NCBI GenBank assembly: GCA_026874595.1
Contig: CM049322.1
Span: forward strand, 3,085,900 to 3,149,899
From: Sipunculus nudus
Lineage: Eukaryota; Annelida; Sipuncula; Golfingiida; Sipunculidae
Direction: 5' to 3'
DNA length: 64,000 nt
The notes beneath the pieces were generated by a model. That model was not told the origin of the DNA and did not search any database. It was given only the letters and a program-made list of their open reading frames with translations. Positions 13,970 through 26,320 of the stretch are shown here, piece by piece. How positions within the stretch are numbered: the first letter of the stretch is position 1; each line of letters starts with the position of its first letter. The translations under genes were made by a program, and so were the position numbers.

Positions 13970-15740
13970 TAATGTACAACATTATGAAGCATAAAGGACA
14001 TATATACTCAACCAGTACAATTGATTCCAAGTCAGTACATTATGACAATAGTTATAAATAGGTATTTCTACAGAAAACATCGCATTTCAAGGGTTTTCTT
14101 GGTGATTTTTTAAATCTTGTTTTCATATAAAAAAAAACTGAATTTGTATTTTCGACACTGTGAATTTGTATTAAAATATCTTTAGAATTTTAGAATAATG
14201 CCAGTCGTGCACTTTTCAGTTTTCCTTTGTTTTAAAAGTCCAGGTAAGGGAAAATATGAACCTTTTTTCTCGACAACGTAACAGGAAGTAAAATCTCACT
14301 CGCACATTAAAGAAATTGTTTTCATTTGATTATTTATGATTTTCAATAAAAAATATACATTAATAGCCCTTGATACAATAAATACATAAATAATAGTGAT
14401 AAATTGAACAAAAAAGTGTGTAAAAAAGAACATATTTGCTTCTTTTTAATTTAACTTTTGAAAACAAAAATTGTCTTTAATCTTTTTTCGCTTCAATAGG
14501 GGTGCATTAACAGGAATTTACCGGACAAAGTACTTGGGTACATCTACCGTCAGAATTGGGTCAAATACTTTGTTATTTTTTTTGTATGCACAGAAAATAA
14601 AATAAAAACATGGTTTTAAATGCTCAAGGTAACGGTGTTAAGCTTCTGAAATAAAAATAACCGTGGTGACTACTGGAATACCAGTTTATGTACATTGAAA
14701 CAAGCAAATACCTGATTTAATAGAAGAAACGCAAATGTATGAACTTTTAACGCAAAATATGTTTCATATTCTATTGCACATATTGGATTTAATACCAAGT
14801 TCTCTACACGTTACCTTGCTCTCGACACCGTTACCATGCAGGTAGAGGATTCGAGTGGTAAAGGTGCAGAGATTCTTTCATCTTTACATCAGATGCAGGA
14901 CAATAAATAACTTCCATACCGTCCATCAGAGGGCAGCACGAGTTATCACTATACATGAGCAAGAAGAGAAGGCCATGTTCGAGGAGTTTTATGTGTCGGT
15001 TAATCTTTTGCAAGTGAAACGGTGTCGAGTCCAAATAAACACATTTTTTTAACCATTTAATTATTAACAGACAGCATAGATACGACAGTTACTCAATTTA
15101 ATTTTGGTTTATGTGTAAACAAATTTCCTGAAGTCTAATTAACGCGCTGCTCCCTGCATCAGCAAAGTGATTTCTGTTCACGTGCTGCGAGGTCAAAAGG
15201 TGAGGCAACGGTGCCGAGTATATTTTTCGGGACATGCTTTTTATATCCGAATTTTGGTAATAAAAACAAAACGGTCAGGGAAAAAAAGCAAAAATATCAT
15301 CTTCATAAACTTTCACCGCTGTGACCACGTGGAAAGCAAAATCGTTATAAATGGAAAAGTGGTTAAAGAATAACGCTGTTTTTAATTTAAGATACGAGAA
15401 AAAGGGACAACGGAAATTTAAGGGTATTGTCACATTTGCAGATTTTTTTTTCTGTATCTATTTCTGCCCCGATTTGAATTATTTTATCTCATAATAATGG
15501 TTATAGCATTAGCAACAACTTGAATGGTTATTTATGCCATTTTTAGCATTCGCTAATTTCTCAGTAACAAAAACATAGTTTCGGGACATGAAATGAGAAT
15601 TTTTTTTGGTGGAAATACCCAAATTACTTTATATATATACGTATTATTACTGCTTATCTTGCTTTTTTGTCCATTGGTGTCGGTTGGTTTGACTGTTAGC
15701 AAATGTATATAAAAAATAGTCGGGGGGAGGGGGGGGGGGG
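13104..15740. other. Gene-poor AT-rich region with (TA)n tract
   Basis: No convincing coding sequence. A (TA)n microsatellite occupies about 13,908-13,967. ORFs here are under 112 codons, run through simple repeats or overlap on both strands, and match no known family. Confidence 0.5.
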
Positions 15741-15832
15741 GGCATACTGTGGTTGCCTTTTTGTTCGCGAGGGTTTTAATTTCGCGATATTCGCGAATGG
15801 GAAATAATCGCGAAAATGAAACCCTCGGGATT
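15722..15832. repeat. G-run followed by imperfect hairpin rich in TCGCGA
   Basis: A G-rich tract at 15,722-15,742 is followed by an imperfect palindrome at 15,767-15,830. CGAGGGTTT on the left pairs with AAACCCTCG on the right, and TTTCGCGA pairs with TCGCGAAA. This is the end structure of a miniature interspersed element, but I cannot fix its limits. Confidence 0.45.
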
Positions 15833-17874
15833 AATCGTATTTCCACCTAAACAGGAAGATATTTCATTAGAATATTCCAGGGTGAATGCAGCGCCATCTA
15901 TCGAAGTAAGTCGGATGTGTCAAGAACTAGCTGTAGTACACTGTTTTACCAGTAGAGTACAGAGCGTCATCATTTTGCGGGACACCTATTTACGATCCAC
16001 AAACAAAATAAATTCTGATATATTTTTCATGTTTATCTCAACGTGTATCTCCTCTCCATGCAATCTGGTCTGAATGCAGTGAAACCAAAATACTGTATTG
16101 TAAGTTCTGTGATCTAAGGCCATTGACTCCTGTTGGCCCATGTCAACTTACCCTTCGAAAGCCCGTCTTGGCAGTAAAAGTCCGCTGACACGTCTAAAGG
16201 AGGGCTGGGTAATATTTTTATTGTATAATCAGTAAAAACCGAGCTGACAATATATATTTTCAATAAAAGATATGACTGGCAGTAACTGAAAAGATAAATA
16301 AACAAGACAGGACACATAACTTTCATTTTTCATATTAATGGTGGTGGCACTAAATCGTTGCCACGCAATTTCTTTAAGGTCACGTGCCATAACTTTCCAT
16401 TAGTGGTCTTGAGGTTACGTTAGCGCATTAGCGCGTGGTTGGATCATTTGCAGTGCGTTGTATTTCAAAGATAGGGCGGACTATGATGTGATTGGCTGGG
16501 GACGTCACAAGCAAAATGGAAATGACAAATACAGGTTGTTTTTATTCTTCTCAGAAAATACGGGGCTGACATTGTGAGAAATACTAGTTTTTGATGAGAT
16601 CTAGAATTTTTGGCTGAGTTCAAAGTGCTCATAGATGTGTCAATAGCTTATTAACTGTACATAACAACCTCGTTATTTTTTTCTCTGTGGAAAAAAAATT
16701 AAAGTTATTTTTCCGAGAATTGGCTTAAGTTTATGTTAAATCTTTATTTATAAGATTTTATATGCAATGTTTTATACGACAATATAATGAGACCCTGAAT
16801 ACGTTTGTTTGACTTTGAAGTGGCGGGAACGATGCCAAGTGTGTCCCAAGGGGGCATTTCCAATTTTATCTTCTATCTTGCAAAAAAAAAAAAATTTATG
16901 AAACTCTATATTAGGAAAATTTATCACAGACTAAAACATCTGCGCGGCGAGTTCCTGCATGTGGACCTGTCCCAGCTTAATAACGAGTGCTCTGCTGGTA
17001 GTTTTAATCCCGATTAAATGACACAAGGATGATGAAATGTAAAAAAAACCCCAATTTTTAGGTAAGATTGTTTTAATATGATGCCATAATCACCCGGAAA
17101 CGCACAGAGCGGCCGCACGTACTGCTCCCGAAGCGCCTGCTCTACAAGATCGGTTATACACATTTACCTCGCTATAACAATATGAATATACTACACATTT
17201 TACACTGGATACATGGTCACACAGCTGTACATGATCCGTTTCCCATATTACCTTGTCACAAAAATCTGAATATACAACACAATATACACTGGTTACATGG
17301 TAACATAGCTCTAGTTGATGTGTTTATAACACATTTACCGAAATATAAAACATGGACATACAAAACAATATAAAGACATTTAATTAGTATACTTATTGTT
17401 ATAAATACTGAAATGGCTTGAATTTTACTTCTTGTACAAAAATTTATTTTAACAGTTTGAACGTAAATATTCTCACATCCGTGAAATTTTATATATTATG
17501 CCGAATCATTAAAAAAAGAAGGAAACATCGACCGTGTACATTAAAAAGTTAAGCCAATGTTTTCAGGAAAAATGAGTATAATTCGGATTATTGAAACATA
17601 GATTTATGCACTCACCATAAACTATTATGTATATAAGAAAAAAATAATTTAAAACAAAATATGACCTTGATATTAACTTATTAATTATGTGCCCCATAAT
17701 GTACATGGTGACCTTTTACAAAAATGGGATGTCCAAGTATCCCTGATAAAATGCAAATATACACTACACTTGGCATGTTTTAGTGTCCGATAATGTCCGA
17801 TGATATTAGACAGCTGGCTTCATTTCCTCTCACGAGTCAGGCTGAGCCTTTAATCTAGGTTTTTTTTTTATCAG
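15833..17874. other. Gene-poor region
   Basis: No supported gene. At 17,179-17,345 two diverged direct copies of about 96 bp are visible (both contain ACACTGG-TACATGGT). Nothing else is recognisable. Confidence 0.45.
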
Positions 17875-18085
17875 TGGTCGTTACCCGGTGGCCTGAGGCC
17901 CCTATTCAGAGTACTCCACGCGAAGCCGAAAAAGTGTTAGAAGCAGAGGTCATCAGGTGCATGTTGCCTGTGTACAGACGACCTGAACGTAAACATCAGA
18001 CTGGTCATGTTTATGTCAGGATTATTACTGTTACCGGGATTTATAATGGATTACGATTTGAACAGTTCTGTCATGGCGGTCTGAG
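17875..18085 (+). CDS. Exon-like open segment, possible retrotransposon integrase fragment
   Basis: A 211-nt open segment is preceded by a pyrimidine tract and acceptor (TTTTTTTTTATCAG ending at 17,874) and followed by a strong donor (GAG|GTAAGT at 18,086). The frame gives a peptide starting VVTRWPEAP and later GLRFEQFC. RWPEA is typical of Ty3/gypsy-type integrase cores, and a G-x-x-FE stretch could be the region after the second catalytic Asp, but the catalytic residues are not clear. It could instead be an isolated internal exon of an unrecognised plus-strand gene. No partner exons were identified. Confidence 0.25.
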
Positions 18086-18826
18086 GTAAGTTAAAGTGTT
18101 GTTTAATCTCCAGCTTCAGATCAGGACATTTTATTGTCAGCGTCTCACAATCAAACATGCTGTGCAGATTTACCCACGCATAATTAGCCGTTTCAAACTT
18201 CTACCACTAGGCGGCGTGCATGTTGGCGAAGATCGCTTCAGTGTTAGAATGAGTATTTATCTTAATTAATCAAAGTTTTTTCATCAAACTGTTACATTTA
18301 ATGATGTCCTGAGTGGTTATTTACATGAAATGACCAGTAAGAGATCGTTACTAGCGAAAACAATTGAAGAATTCAACCCTTGTTCATGACGCCGCTTCAT
18401 GTCAGAGTTGGCATGTCAGCATCAACAAGCTTCATTTCACTGATTAAAAACAGCCAATCCCGGTCACATCAGGAGAAAAAGTATAAATAATCGTATTCTA
18501 CAAGTGTTGCCCTTCACACTAGTATATGTAAATAGGTTGCCCATTGTTATTTTTTAATTATTTTTGTATGATTTATATAGCTTAACTAGGGTTTTGTCAA
18601 TCATTAATTGTGCAGGGTACCAGTCTAGTCCTGCTATATCTACAGAGATTTAAGGGCATTTTAGTTACATTTTCACATTTCATGTTCATTTAATTCAGGC
18701 TTTTCAATACTTATGCATATAAACACATCAGAGTATATATGTAATGGTATATACAGTATTTTAATTCTTATATTATACTATATTATATTTTTTTATTATA
18801 TTGTTATGAAATATTAATGTATAATA

Positions 18827-18887
<61 letters not shown>

Positions 18888-18976
18888 TGTATATATATAT
18901 ATATAATATGTAACTTTAATATGTCAAAAATAAAAAAATAACATACAATTTATATGTAAACAATATATGTCTGTAA

Positions 18977-19015
<39 letters not shown>

Positions 19016-19142
19016 TTAAAAATCATATATAGATGTAAATGTGCTTTATGTTATTCAAAATTCAGTGTGTGTGTGTGTTGTGTGTAAACATACTTTGGTT
19101 CTATACAGACAAATTTTACAGTATGCAATCCCAGGCAATAAC
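18086..19142. other. AT-rich region with (TA)n tracts
   Basis: No gene seen. TA/AT microsatellites lie at about 18,831-18,904 and 18,981-19,008, with a short GT run near 19,067-19,084. Confidence 0.6.
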
Positions 19143-19898
19143 ATGTCTGATCCACTTGAGGGTGGTGGTTACATGGTGGCCAACCTCATTAGCAGCTAGT
19201 TAAAATAGCACCAAGTCTAGAGCTATGGCAGACATCAAAGTATCAATGAGGGGTCAGTCAGTCATGTATAATGTAACAACAGATGTCTGGGCAGGTAGGT
19301 GACCAGCTTTTGCTCTATGTTTGCTGCCTCATCATTAGGTCAATAATTGCCAAAACTGAAGATGGTTGTACACCACTCAGCTTTGTTAGGCCTGGTCAGT
19401 TTATAAATGTGAGATGAATCTCCAATCATGAGTGATATCTTCTGTGACTGAAGCAGCAACATCAACTTGAAAAGCAAGCATTGAAGCAATATTTGGCTGA
19501 AAATTCAACATGACCCTTACATAAGAAGAAAAAAAAGGTAAATGAATTTATTGTCTTATATAACTTTATTTGTATAATCAATTTTATGTTAATTATTTTC
19601 AAAAATAAAGATTACACATAATGTGGTCATATAAAATTATTTAATTATTATATCTTTCATTTGTACACACATAATGAAATTCTAGGGTATTGTAGGATGA
19701 TACTTAGATTATTTCAAATTCATTACATAAAATGATACTAAAAGATTTGACATAAAACTTTTGGTATGAAGAACACTAATGTTTTTATGGGTTTTTAATA
19801 GGTGTAGGACTAAAGTACCCCTGGACAAAATGATTCCTTGGGAAAAGGCCACCTACCTTAATGATAAAGAGGACAAAAGCCCCCCCCCCCCCCCCGAA

Positions 19899-19946
<48 letters not shown>

Positions 19947-20572
19947 ATGTTTTATACATTTTACATTTGTACATATGTGATGTCTTTAACTGCTTAATCC
20001 AAAACATTCTTGAAAATCAATTATGCTGAATATGTGTATATTTTGGGTTAGATATCCAAAAGCGGCATCAAATTTTACATCACATAGTTACATTAACAAC
20101 AATAATAAAGTTATGAGAAAATTCAGCGTTATGTATTATTATCCGTGAAAATAATAATGTATATTAGGTGTTGTTATTTATAATGTTGATATCAGGGGAC
20201 TCATTAATTATGTAAATATACAATAATTTTTACTATGTTACTTGTGCAGTCTAACAGGTTTTTATTTATGATAAAAAAGTTATACGTAAAAATGGATGAT
20301 TATTTTACATTACAGGTAACCAATTTTAAAACAAGAAAAAGGAAAAAAACTTAAAAAAAAACTGTACCTGGAGTACCTTGTTCCAGGTACAGGTATTTTA
20401 ATTCTGGGTATAGGTACAGGTACAAGGTACTTCCTACTCATGACCTGCAGGTACATATACTCTGAAATGTGTATCTAGGTACAGGTACAAGTACCTGGCC
20501 CCTACCCTAATAAATATATATTTATATATACACATATTTATATTGTATATATACATATATATATATATATAT

Positions 20573-20627
<55 letters not shown>

Positions 20628-20760
20628 GATGTGCAAAATCAGTGAATGTGATTCACTCAGGCATTTCACAAAATGACTAGCTCTAGACTTGGTGCTATTT
20701 TAACTAGCTGCTAATGAGGTTGGCCACCATGTTACCACCACCCTCAAGTGGATCAAACAT
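19143..20760. repeat. 1.6-kb inverted-repeat structure with 82-bp arms
   Basis: The left arm 19,143-19,224 and the right arm 20,679-20,760 are reverse complements over 82 bp with only two mismatches. The shared core includes TGATCCACTTGAGGGTGGTG. The roughly 1.45-kb interior has a C14 run at about 19,880, (TA)n at about 19,904-19,940 and 20,561-20,624, and a GGTACAGGTAC-rich stretch at 20,366-20,510. It has no meaningful ORF. It may be a non-autonomous transposon or two opposed copies of one repeat. No clear target-site duplication is visible. Confidence 0.6.
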
Positions 20761-21618
20761 CCTAGAGCTGTAGAATGAGTTGTTGAGATTTGCATCTTAG
20801 TTGTAGGGTAAAACTGATCATTCATAAAATGCTCTATATTAACACTTATTGAATGTGCATATTTCTATGTCAAAACAAGGGAAATCAACCTTAATGAATA
20901 GTGCAAGACAATAATTGTAAATATAACAAAGGTGACAGCAGTAATATTGGTTGTTTATTTTAATATAACACATTCAGCACTATATTCTGGTGTATGTGTG
21001 CTTGTTATGTGTGGGTGATCAAGTGTGTGACCATTTAAACTAGTGATCAGTATTTATCACTTCAATTATATAATACAGGTAAATACTCCTATTTAAATTT
21101 AAGTTTTTGATGCACTTCTGAAAACTTACAGAAAGAAAATATTTAAGTTGCATAACCAGACAGCCCGCACATATTCCGAGCATGGAATCAACTAGGCCAG
21201 TGTTTGCATTTAATAACAAATGGATCCTGGAAACGCCTTAAAAGTTAAAACATATGTTAAGTATATGAATGGTATAAATAATTGATATAAAAACCTAGAT
21301 TGATATAAATCAAACATATACATTTCAGCACACACACACCTTTATGTATTTACTCAAGTGTTACATAACTAAACCAGTTTAATTTAAGAGGTGATTTATA
21401 AATATAAAAAAAATAAATTATTAAAAATGCACAACATATTGGCACTCACACACACATGATATATGAAATTTGTAAGATATTTAATAATCACACACACAAA
21501 ACATATGTACACTCATGTGTATTTGGAAAATAATATTGGTTTAGCTGTATGAACCAATAATCCTTTTAAAATTATTTTACAATTTGCTTAAACCATTAGA
21601 AATGTCATTGAAATTATT

Positions 21619-21660
<42 letters not shown>

Positions 21661-21925
21661 CATACAACAAATGAGGTACAAAAGTATCTAGTATTATTAT
21701 TCTAATACAAATACTTAATAGGCCTACATATCTGAAAGTTAGCTAACATTATCACTGGTACATATGGCCATGCATAAAAATTGAAACAATGTATACTTAA
21801 ATATTTTCAAAACAAATATGCACGTATAACTGAACATAATGGTGATTTCAGTCAAATAGCTGATATTTGAATAAAGAAAAAAATAAAATATAATTATTAT
21901 AAAGAATTATATCTCAAAATCACAC

Positions 21926-21981
<56 letters not shown>

Positions 21982-22073
21982 AAATTAAAATATTTGTATA
22001 TGTGCACTGGAAAACACTTTTAATATAGCAATACATATATATAATTTGAAAGCATGTTTAATTTTTCAAGTTT

Positions 22074-22106
<33 letters not shown>

Positions 22107-22483
22107 TATTGATACAGGTGTAAATAAACTATGACAATAGATATAGAATTTTCCATATGATACACACAAAGATTATATACCTTAAACATTTTAAAAATAT
22201 TTTCAAATTCAGTTGAAATTAGTTGTATTTTAAACATAATAAAATAATAAATAAACCCTTAAATAAAACTTATATTATAACTTCTTATTAAAATCATTTG
22301 AAAAAGTATTTGAAAATATATGTTGTTAGGGTTTTGTGAGGCAATAAGAAGTGTATGAGGGCTTTAGGCCTTTTAATATGGGTTAACTTGATGTGTCATG
22401 ACAGCTAGTGATAAGCTCATGAGCAGGTTACAAGTCTATGAGTGATGTCATTTGTCCTTATCTCCTATTGGTTCTCTGCTGGG
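20761..22483. other. AT-rich region 3' of the NLR exon, (TA)n tracts
   Basis: No coding sequence seen. (TA)n tracts lie at about 21,622-21,655, 21,930-21,979 and 22,073-22,098. The 3' UTR of the minus-strand NLR gene would begin at 22,483, but I could not assign its polyadenylation site. Confidence 0.5.
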
Positions 22484-24469
22484 TCATGCCATATTCATGA
22501 GCTGATCATGTGATAGGCAAACAAATGCAGCCCCCATAGGAAAGTTTTGTATGTGCGTCTGTTTTATTTTCTCCCTCACACGGTCAGATATTTTATAGTT
22601 CCCTGACAGATCTAGTGTCCTGAGACCTGACAGTTTTTCTGTTCTGTTTACCAGATCCTCCATGTTGTCATCCAGACGGTTACCTGGTACCTCGAGGTTG
22701 ATGAGTTTATGACAGTCTGGTAGTTTGTCCAGCACTGACCAGAACTTCTGTGATGTGAGGCCGCAGTCCCAAAGTGTGAGAGTAATGAGATGTGTGTCAG
22801 ACAGACATTCTGTTAGTGAGTTGACAGACATCATGGTCAGGGGGGTCCACTTAAACTCTAAATGATGTAGAGTCTTTATATGTCTGACTGCTCTTATTAC
22901 AGCCAGCAGGTCAGGAGAAGTGTCATCATCATCATCATCACCAACACCACCATCTATCAGTCTCTGTCCAGATCTAGTCTTCCAGTTAAACTGCCACACT
23001 TTGAGTGTTTGTATCGGGAAGTTTGTGAGTGTCAGGTCAAGTTCCTGTGTCATGTAACTCTCATCAACAGAACAAGGTGAACCAGGCGACCTGCCCAACC
23101 TGAGCCATGTTAATGATGGAGCGTTTAAATGTTGTAGTAGACGGAGAAGTCTCTCATCAGGTGACCCCAGTGTAAGCTTGTTAAGGTGGTCAGCTTTCAT
23201 GGACAGATATTTAACATAAACCTGGGCAGGATATTTGTGTGTGATGTCTAACTCCATCACTTCAGGTAGGACCAGGTCAGCCTCACGATGTTCTGATAAA
23301 TAACTTATCTGTAGTGAGGTGTACATCTCCGCCATGTTGTCCTTATCACCACTTATTATATTTTCTATTTGTTCCTTTATGTCCTCTCCTCCCAGACCAG
23401 ATACAAATGTGATGAGCATGGCCGACTCTCTGAATGCCTGGGGCGAGCCACAGAAATGAAGTAAAAGTTCATTTTGTTTTGTTTCATCACAATTTACAAT
23501 AAAAAAAGCAACAAACCACTCTTGTACAGTTTTATGTACAAATGAAACAAGTCTCTCTCCTGTTGTTGATGGCTCATCTTTCAGGAAGCCAAGTTTCCAG
23601 GTTGTGCCATCTAAATGTTTGATATTTTCATAAGGGAATGTCAGTTCAAATCTTTCTCTCATCATTCCTTTTGTTGCTATTTCTCCTATTTCCATCAAAT
23701 TTTTGTGATAATATTTTATTATATGTACATGTTTATGCCTGTGTTTGGTGGCAACATGTTTCTTTTCATATCTACAACACGAGTATTTAATAAAATCATA
23801 ATAAAATCCTGAGATTGTTTAAGCAAGTCGTTTTGTCTCCTTCCATAAACAACACATCAACAACAACACGGCCGGGTACCTACTGAGATGCCGGAGATCA
23901 TCTGACTGATCTATTTTCTGTAACAGTTTATCTCCATCGCCACTGATCTCATCAAATGATATATGTACATACTCAGTGACGCCCTCTGGTGAGAATCCCC
24001 GGAGAGACACCTCAGTCTCAGGAACATCAGTTTGTTCAGTAAAATGTGAGTCTGATGAATGTCTGGATGTTATGAAGATATGAGAGTATTTGAGAAGTCT
24101 TCTGTGTGCGAGGCGTGTTATTTCATCTGATGTTGTCTCCCTGTACTCGTCATATCCATCTAATATAAAAAATGTTGAGGGCTGATTGTCATTAATCAAT
24201 TCACATAATTTGTTGGCATCTTTCTTTTCTAGCTGTAATTGCTCTTCTAATACATCAGCCAATTTTTGGTTTACCTTGACATCCCTAAGTATTATAGGAA
24301 TCACATATTTGAATTTTCTGAGTACCTCCCCCTGTTTTTTGGTCAAGTCTGTTTTCTTGTCCAGGATGATGTTACTCCAGTCCACACAGATTCTACGTGA
24401 GATGGTAGACTTCCCGACTCCTGGCTCTCCTGACAGATAGATCAGGTGACCCCTCTGACCAATTATAAC
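22484..24469 (-). CDS. NLR-like NACHT-LRR protein, 3' coding exon with one in-frame stop (possible pseudogene)
   Basis: One minus-strand reading frame of 662 codons follows a splice acceptor (TTATTTTCAG, AG at 24,471-24,470). In exon numbering, the Walker A loop GEPGVGKST is at 14-22, the Walker B/DGYDE block FFILDGYDEY at about 100-109, and the sensor-1-like FITSRH at about 140. The NLR post-NACHT motif SFVHKTVQEW lies near 309-318, followed by leucine-rich repeats of ribonuclease-inhibitor type to the end (e.g. LRTLDLSGN) and a run of six Asp at about 509-514. The family (STAND ATPases, animal NLRs) acts as cytosolic immune sensors or regulators. The N-terminal effector exon upstream of 24,470 was not found. 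Codon 217 is TAA (23,821-23,819). The frame is open and homologous-looking on both sides, so this is either a recent nonsense allele, a sequencing error, or an early pseudogene. Confidence 0.85.
23819..23821 (-). other. In-frame TAA interrupting the NACHT-LRR frame
   Basis: The codon after ...KETKRLA is TAA. The 40 codons between it and the next start-type codon at 23,698 are open and in the same frame as the LRR half. A skipping intron from AG|GTACCC (near 23,877) to TCTCAG|GAT (near 23,808) would remove the stop but also conserved NACHT-end sequence, so it is less likely. Confidence 0.85.
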
Positions 24470-25223
24470 CTGAAAATAATTAAAACAATAACATTGATAT
24501 GGTTTTATTTTTATTTAGTAAATGTTGTGATATAGGCACAGCACACAATAGGGATTTGACCAGACAGTCTTTAGTGTCAGCTAGCAGACAGCACATAAAC
24601 AATTAGATGAGGAGTCCATTTTAGGCTCTGTGCAGTTCCAAGGCAGTTGAGTCACCTACAGAGCCAGCTGTAGCCACACACTGTCTATTAAAGATCAAAG
24701 GTAATCAAGCCCTTGCTTCACTCCCAGCCATATTATGTAATATGTGATACCTGACACAAGTAAAGGGTTATAGTCCATATACAACATCACGCCAGGTAAC
24801 TTTTTACAAAGTTATGACCAGCTTCAAATGCAAAGACTATTAAAATCTAGATTTCAGGTTAATGATGCATCATCTATTTTGTATAACAAATTGAAGTTAT
24901 TCCGAGAAAAAAAAAACATTTGCATAGTGTTGTTACAACTCCCAGTCAATGTAAGAGGGTAACAGGAATAAATTAAAATTTATTGGTCAACATTTATCTG
25001 TTCATATTACTATTTTTACATTGTAAAATTTACAACACCTGAAGACATTTTATACAAAAATATATATCTTCAAATTAAAATTTAAGTACCGTATAATTTT
25101 ATATTCATGTTCTTCTGAACTGCCATATCATCAACCTGCAGCCGGCCCCCACCCCGCACAAAATTTATTTCAGCCCGCCCCACACTTTCTTAGATGTAAC
25201 CAAGCCTACCTCGCACAGAATCT
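24470..25223. other. Intron or upstream region of the NLR gene
   Basis: No exon could be recognised. It probably contains the intron preceding the NACHT exon. AT-rich, without long repeats. Confidence 0.4.
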
Positions 25224-25701
25224 AGACCCTGTTGTGGCTATGTTGTAAACACAGAGCCACAGGTCCCTGCCTTCATTTATCTAGCGGACAGGAGCTCATG
25301 CATGCAGGTGACAATGTTGTACCCACTTTAGGTACATTTAGCCTGTGGTTAAGCCCTGGGTGATTGGCTGATGATTGTTTCAGGCTAGCATTGCACATGT
25401 TACATCATCACTGCCAACTTACTGGAGCACCCAGCTGAAATGTGATACATGCGCCTGGCCAGCTGAAACAATCCACTGTGTTACCTGGGTCACAACAGCT
25501 GCCTGTAGGCAGTGGTCCAGTTTCAGGACACTCACACCATGCACCTGTGTTGATGTACACATGCATGTACTGCTTGAAACAATCCCACAGGGTCACTGAG
25601 ATAGGCAACATTAGTTGTAGTAGCCTACTCCTGTCTGCAAGATAAATGAAGACAGGGACCTGTGGCTCTGTGTTTACAACAGAGGCACAACTGGGTCTAG
25701 C
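25224..25701. repeat. Fold-back element, about 0.48 kb, with about 70-bp arms
   Basis: The left arm at about 25,224-25,294 and the right arm at about 25,629-25,701 are reverse complements with scattered mismatches. Both contain TTGTAAACACAGAGCCACAG and then GTCCCTG. The interior of about 330 bp has short ORFs on both strands that are side effects of the structure. Further out, GCCCGCCCCAC (left, near 25,173) and the matching GTGGGGCGGG (right, near 25,742) suggest the element may be larger. Confidence 0.55.
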
Positions 25702-26320
25702 ACAGAATCCTAAGTGAGGGCCCGCGGGGGGCCTGCAGTCCGTGGGGCGGGTTTTGACGCAGGGCAGTCACTTGTAAAGTTTGGCATTTGTTACTTTGCA
25801 TTGATATGTATGGACAGGCATGGATCATGCATTGGTAGAAAACTTTAGATTTTTTTACAAAGGCCTTGACTGGACTTGCCTGGAACAATAGTCACATATA
25901 AAATTAGGGGTTTATAAATTAGTACTTTGCATAGATATGCATGGGGAACTGAAAATTTTCCGTTTTTTGCGTTTGCTTAAACTTGCTCAAGTGTTTCTAA
26001 ATTTTCAAATAGTCAGTTTTATGTTCTGTATAGAGGATGTGTGTAGGACTGAATATTTGACATTAGCAAAGCCTTGTTTTTTATGCCTGCAGCAAAGATC
26101 ACAGCATAACTTCTTGAAATTTTCAATGGAGAGTGTTCACATGAACAATACACTTATACAGCAGGCCCAAGGAATTATAACATAGCTCTTGGTACATTGA
26201 ACCATTTATTTTGAAACATGGAAATTTTCTTTTTGAGTAAAACTATGCTTGGTTCTAATTGCCTAACCTTCAGGCTCTAAAGATATACATTTTAAATAAA
26301 AAATAAGTCTGTGTTCAATT
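25702..26320. other. Spacer, no gene seen
   Basis: Single-copy-looking sequence. The only ORFs are short and of no recognised family. Confidence 0.4.

Noticed and set aside
22880-23080. Plus-strand ORF of 66 codons
   Set aside because: Shadow of the NACHT-LRR exon on the other strand.
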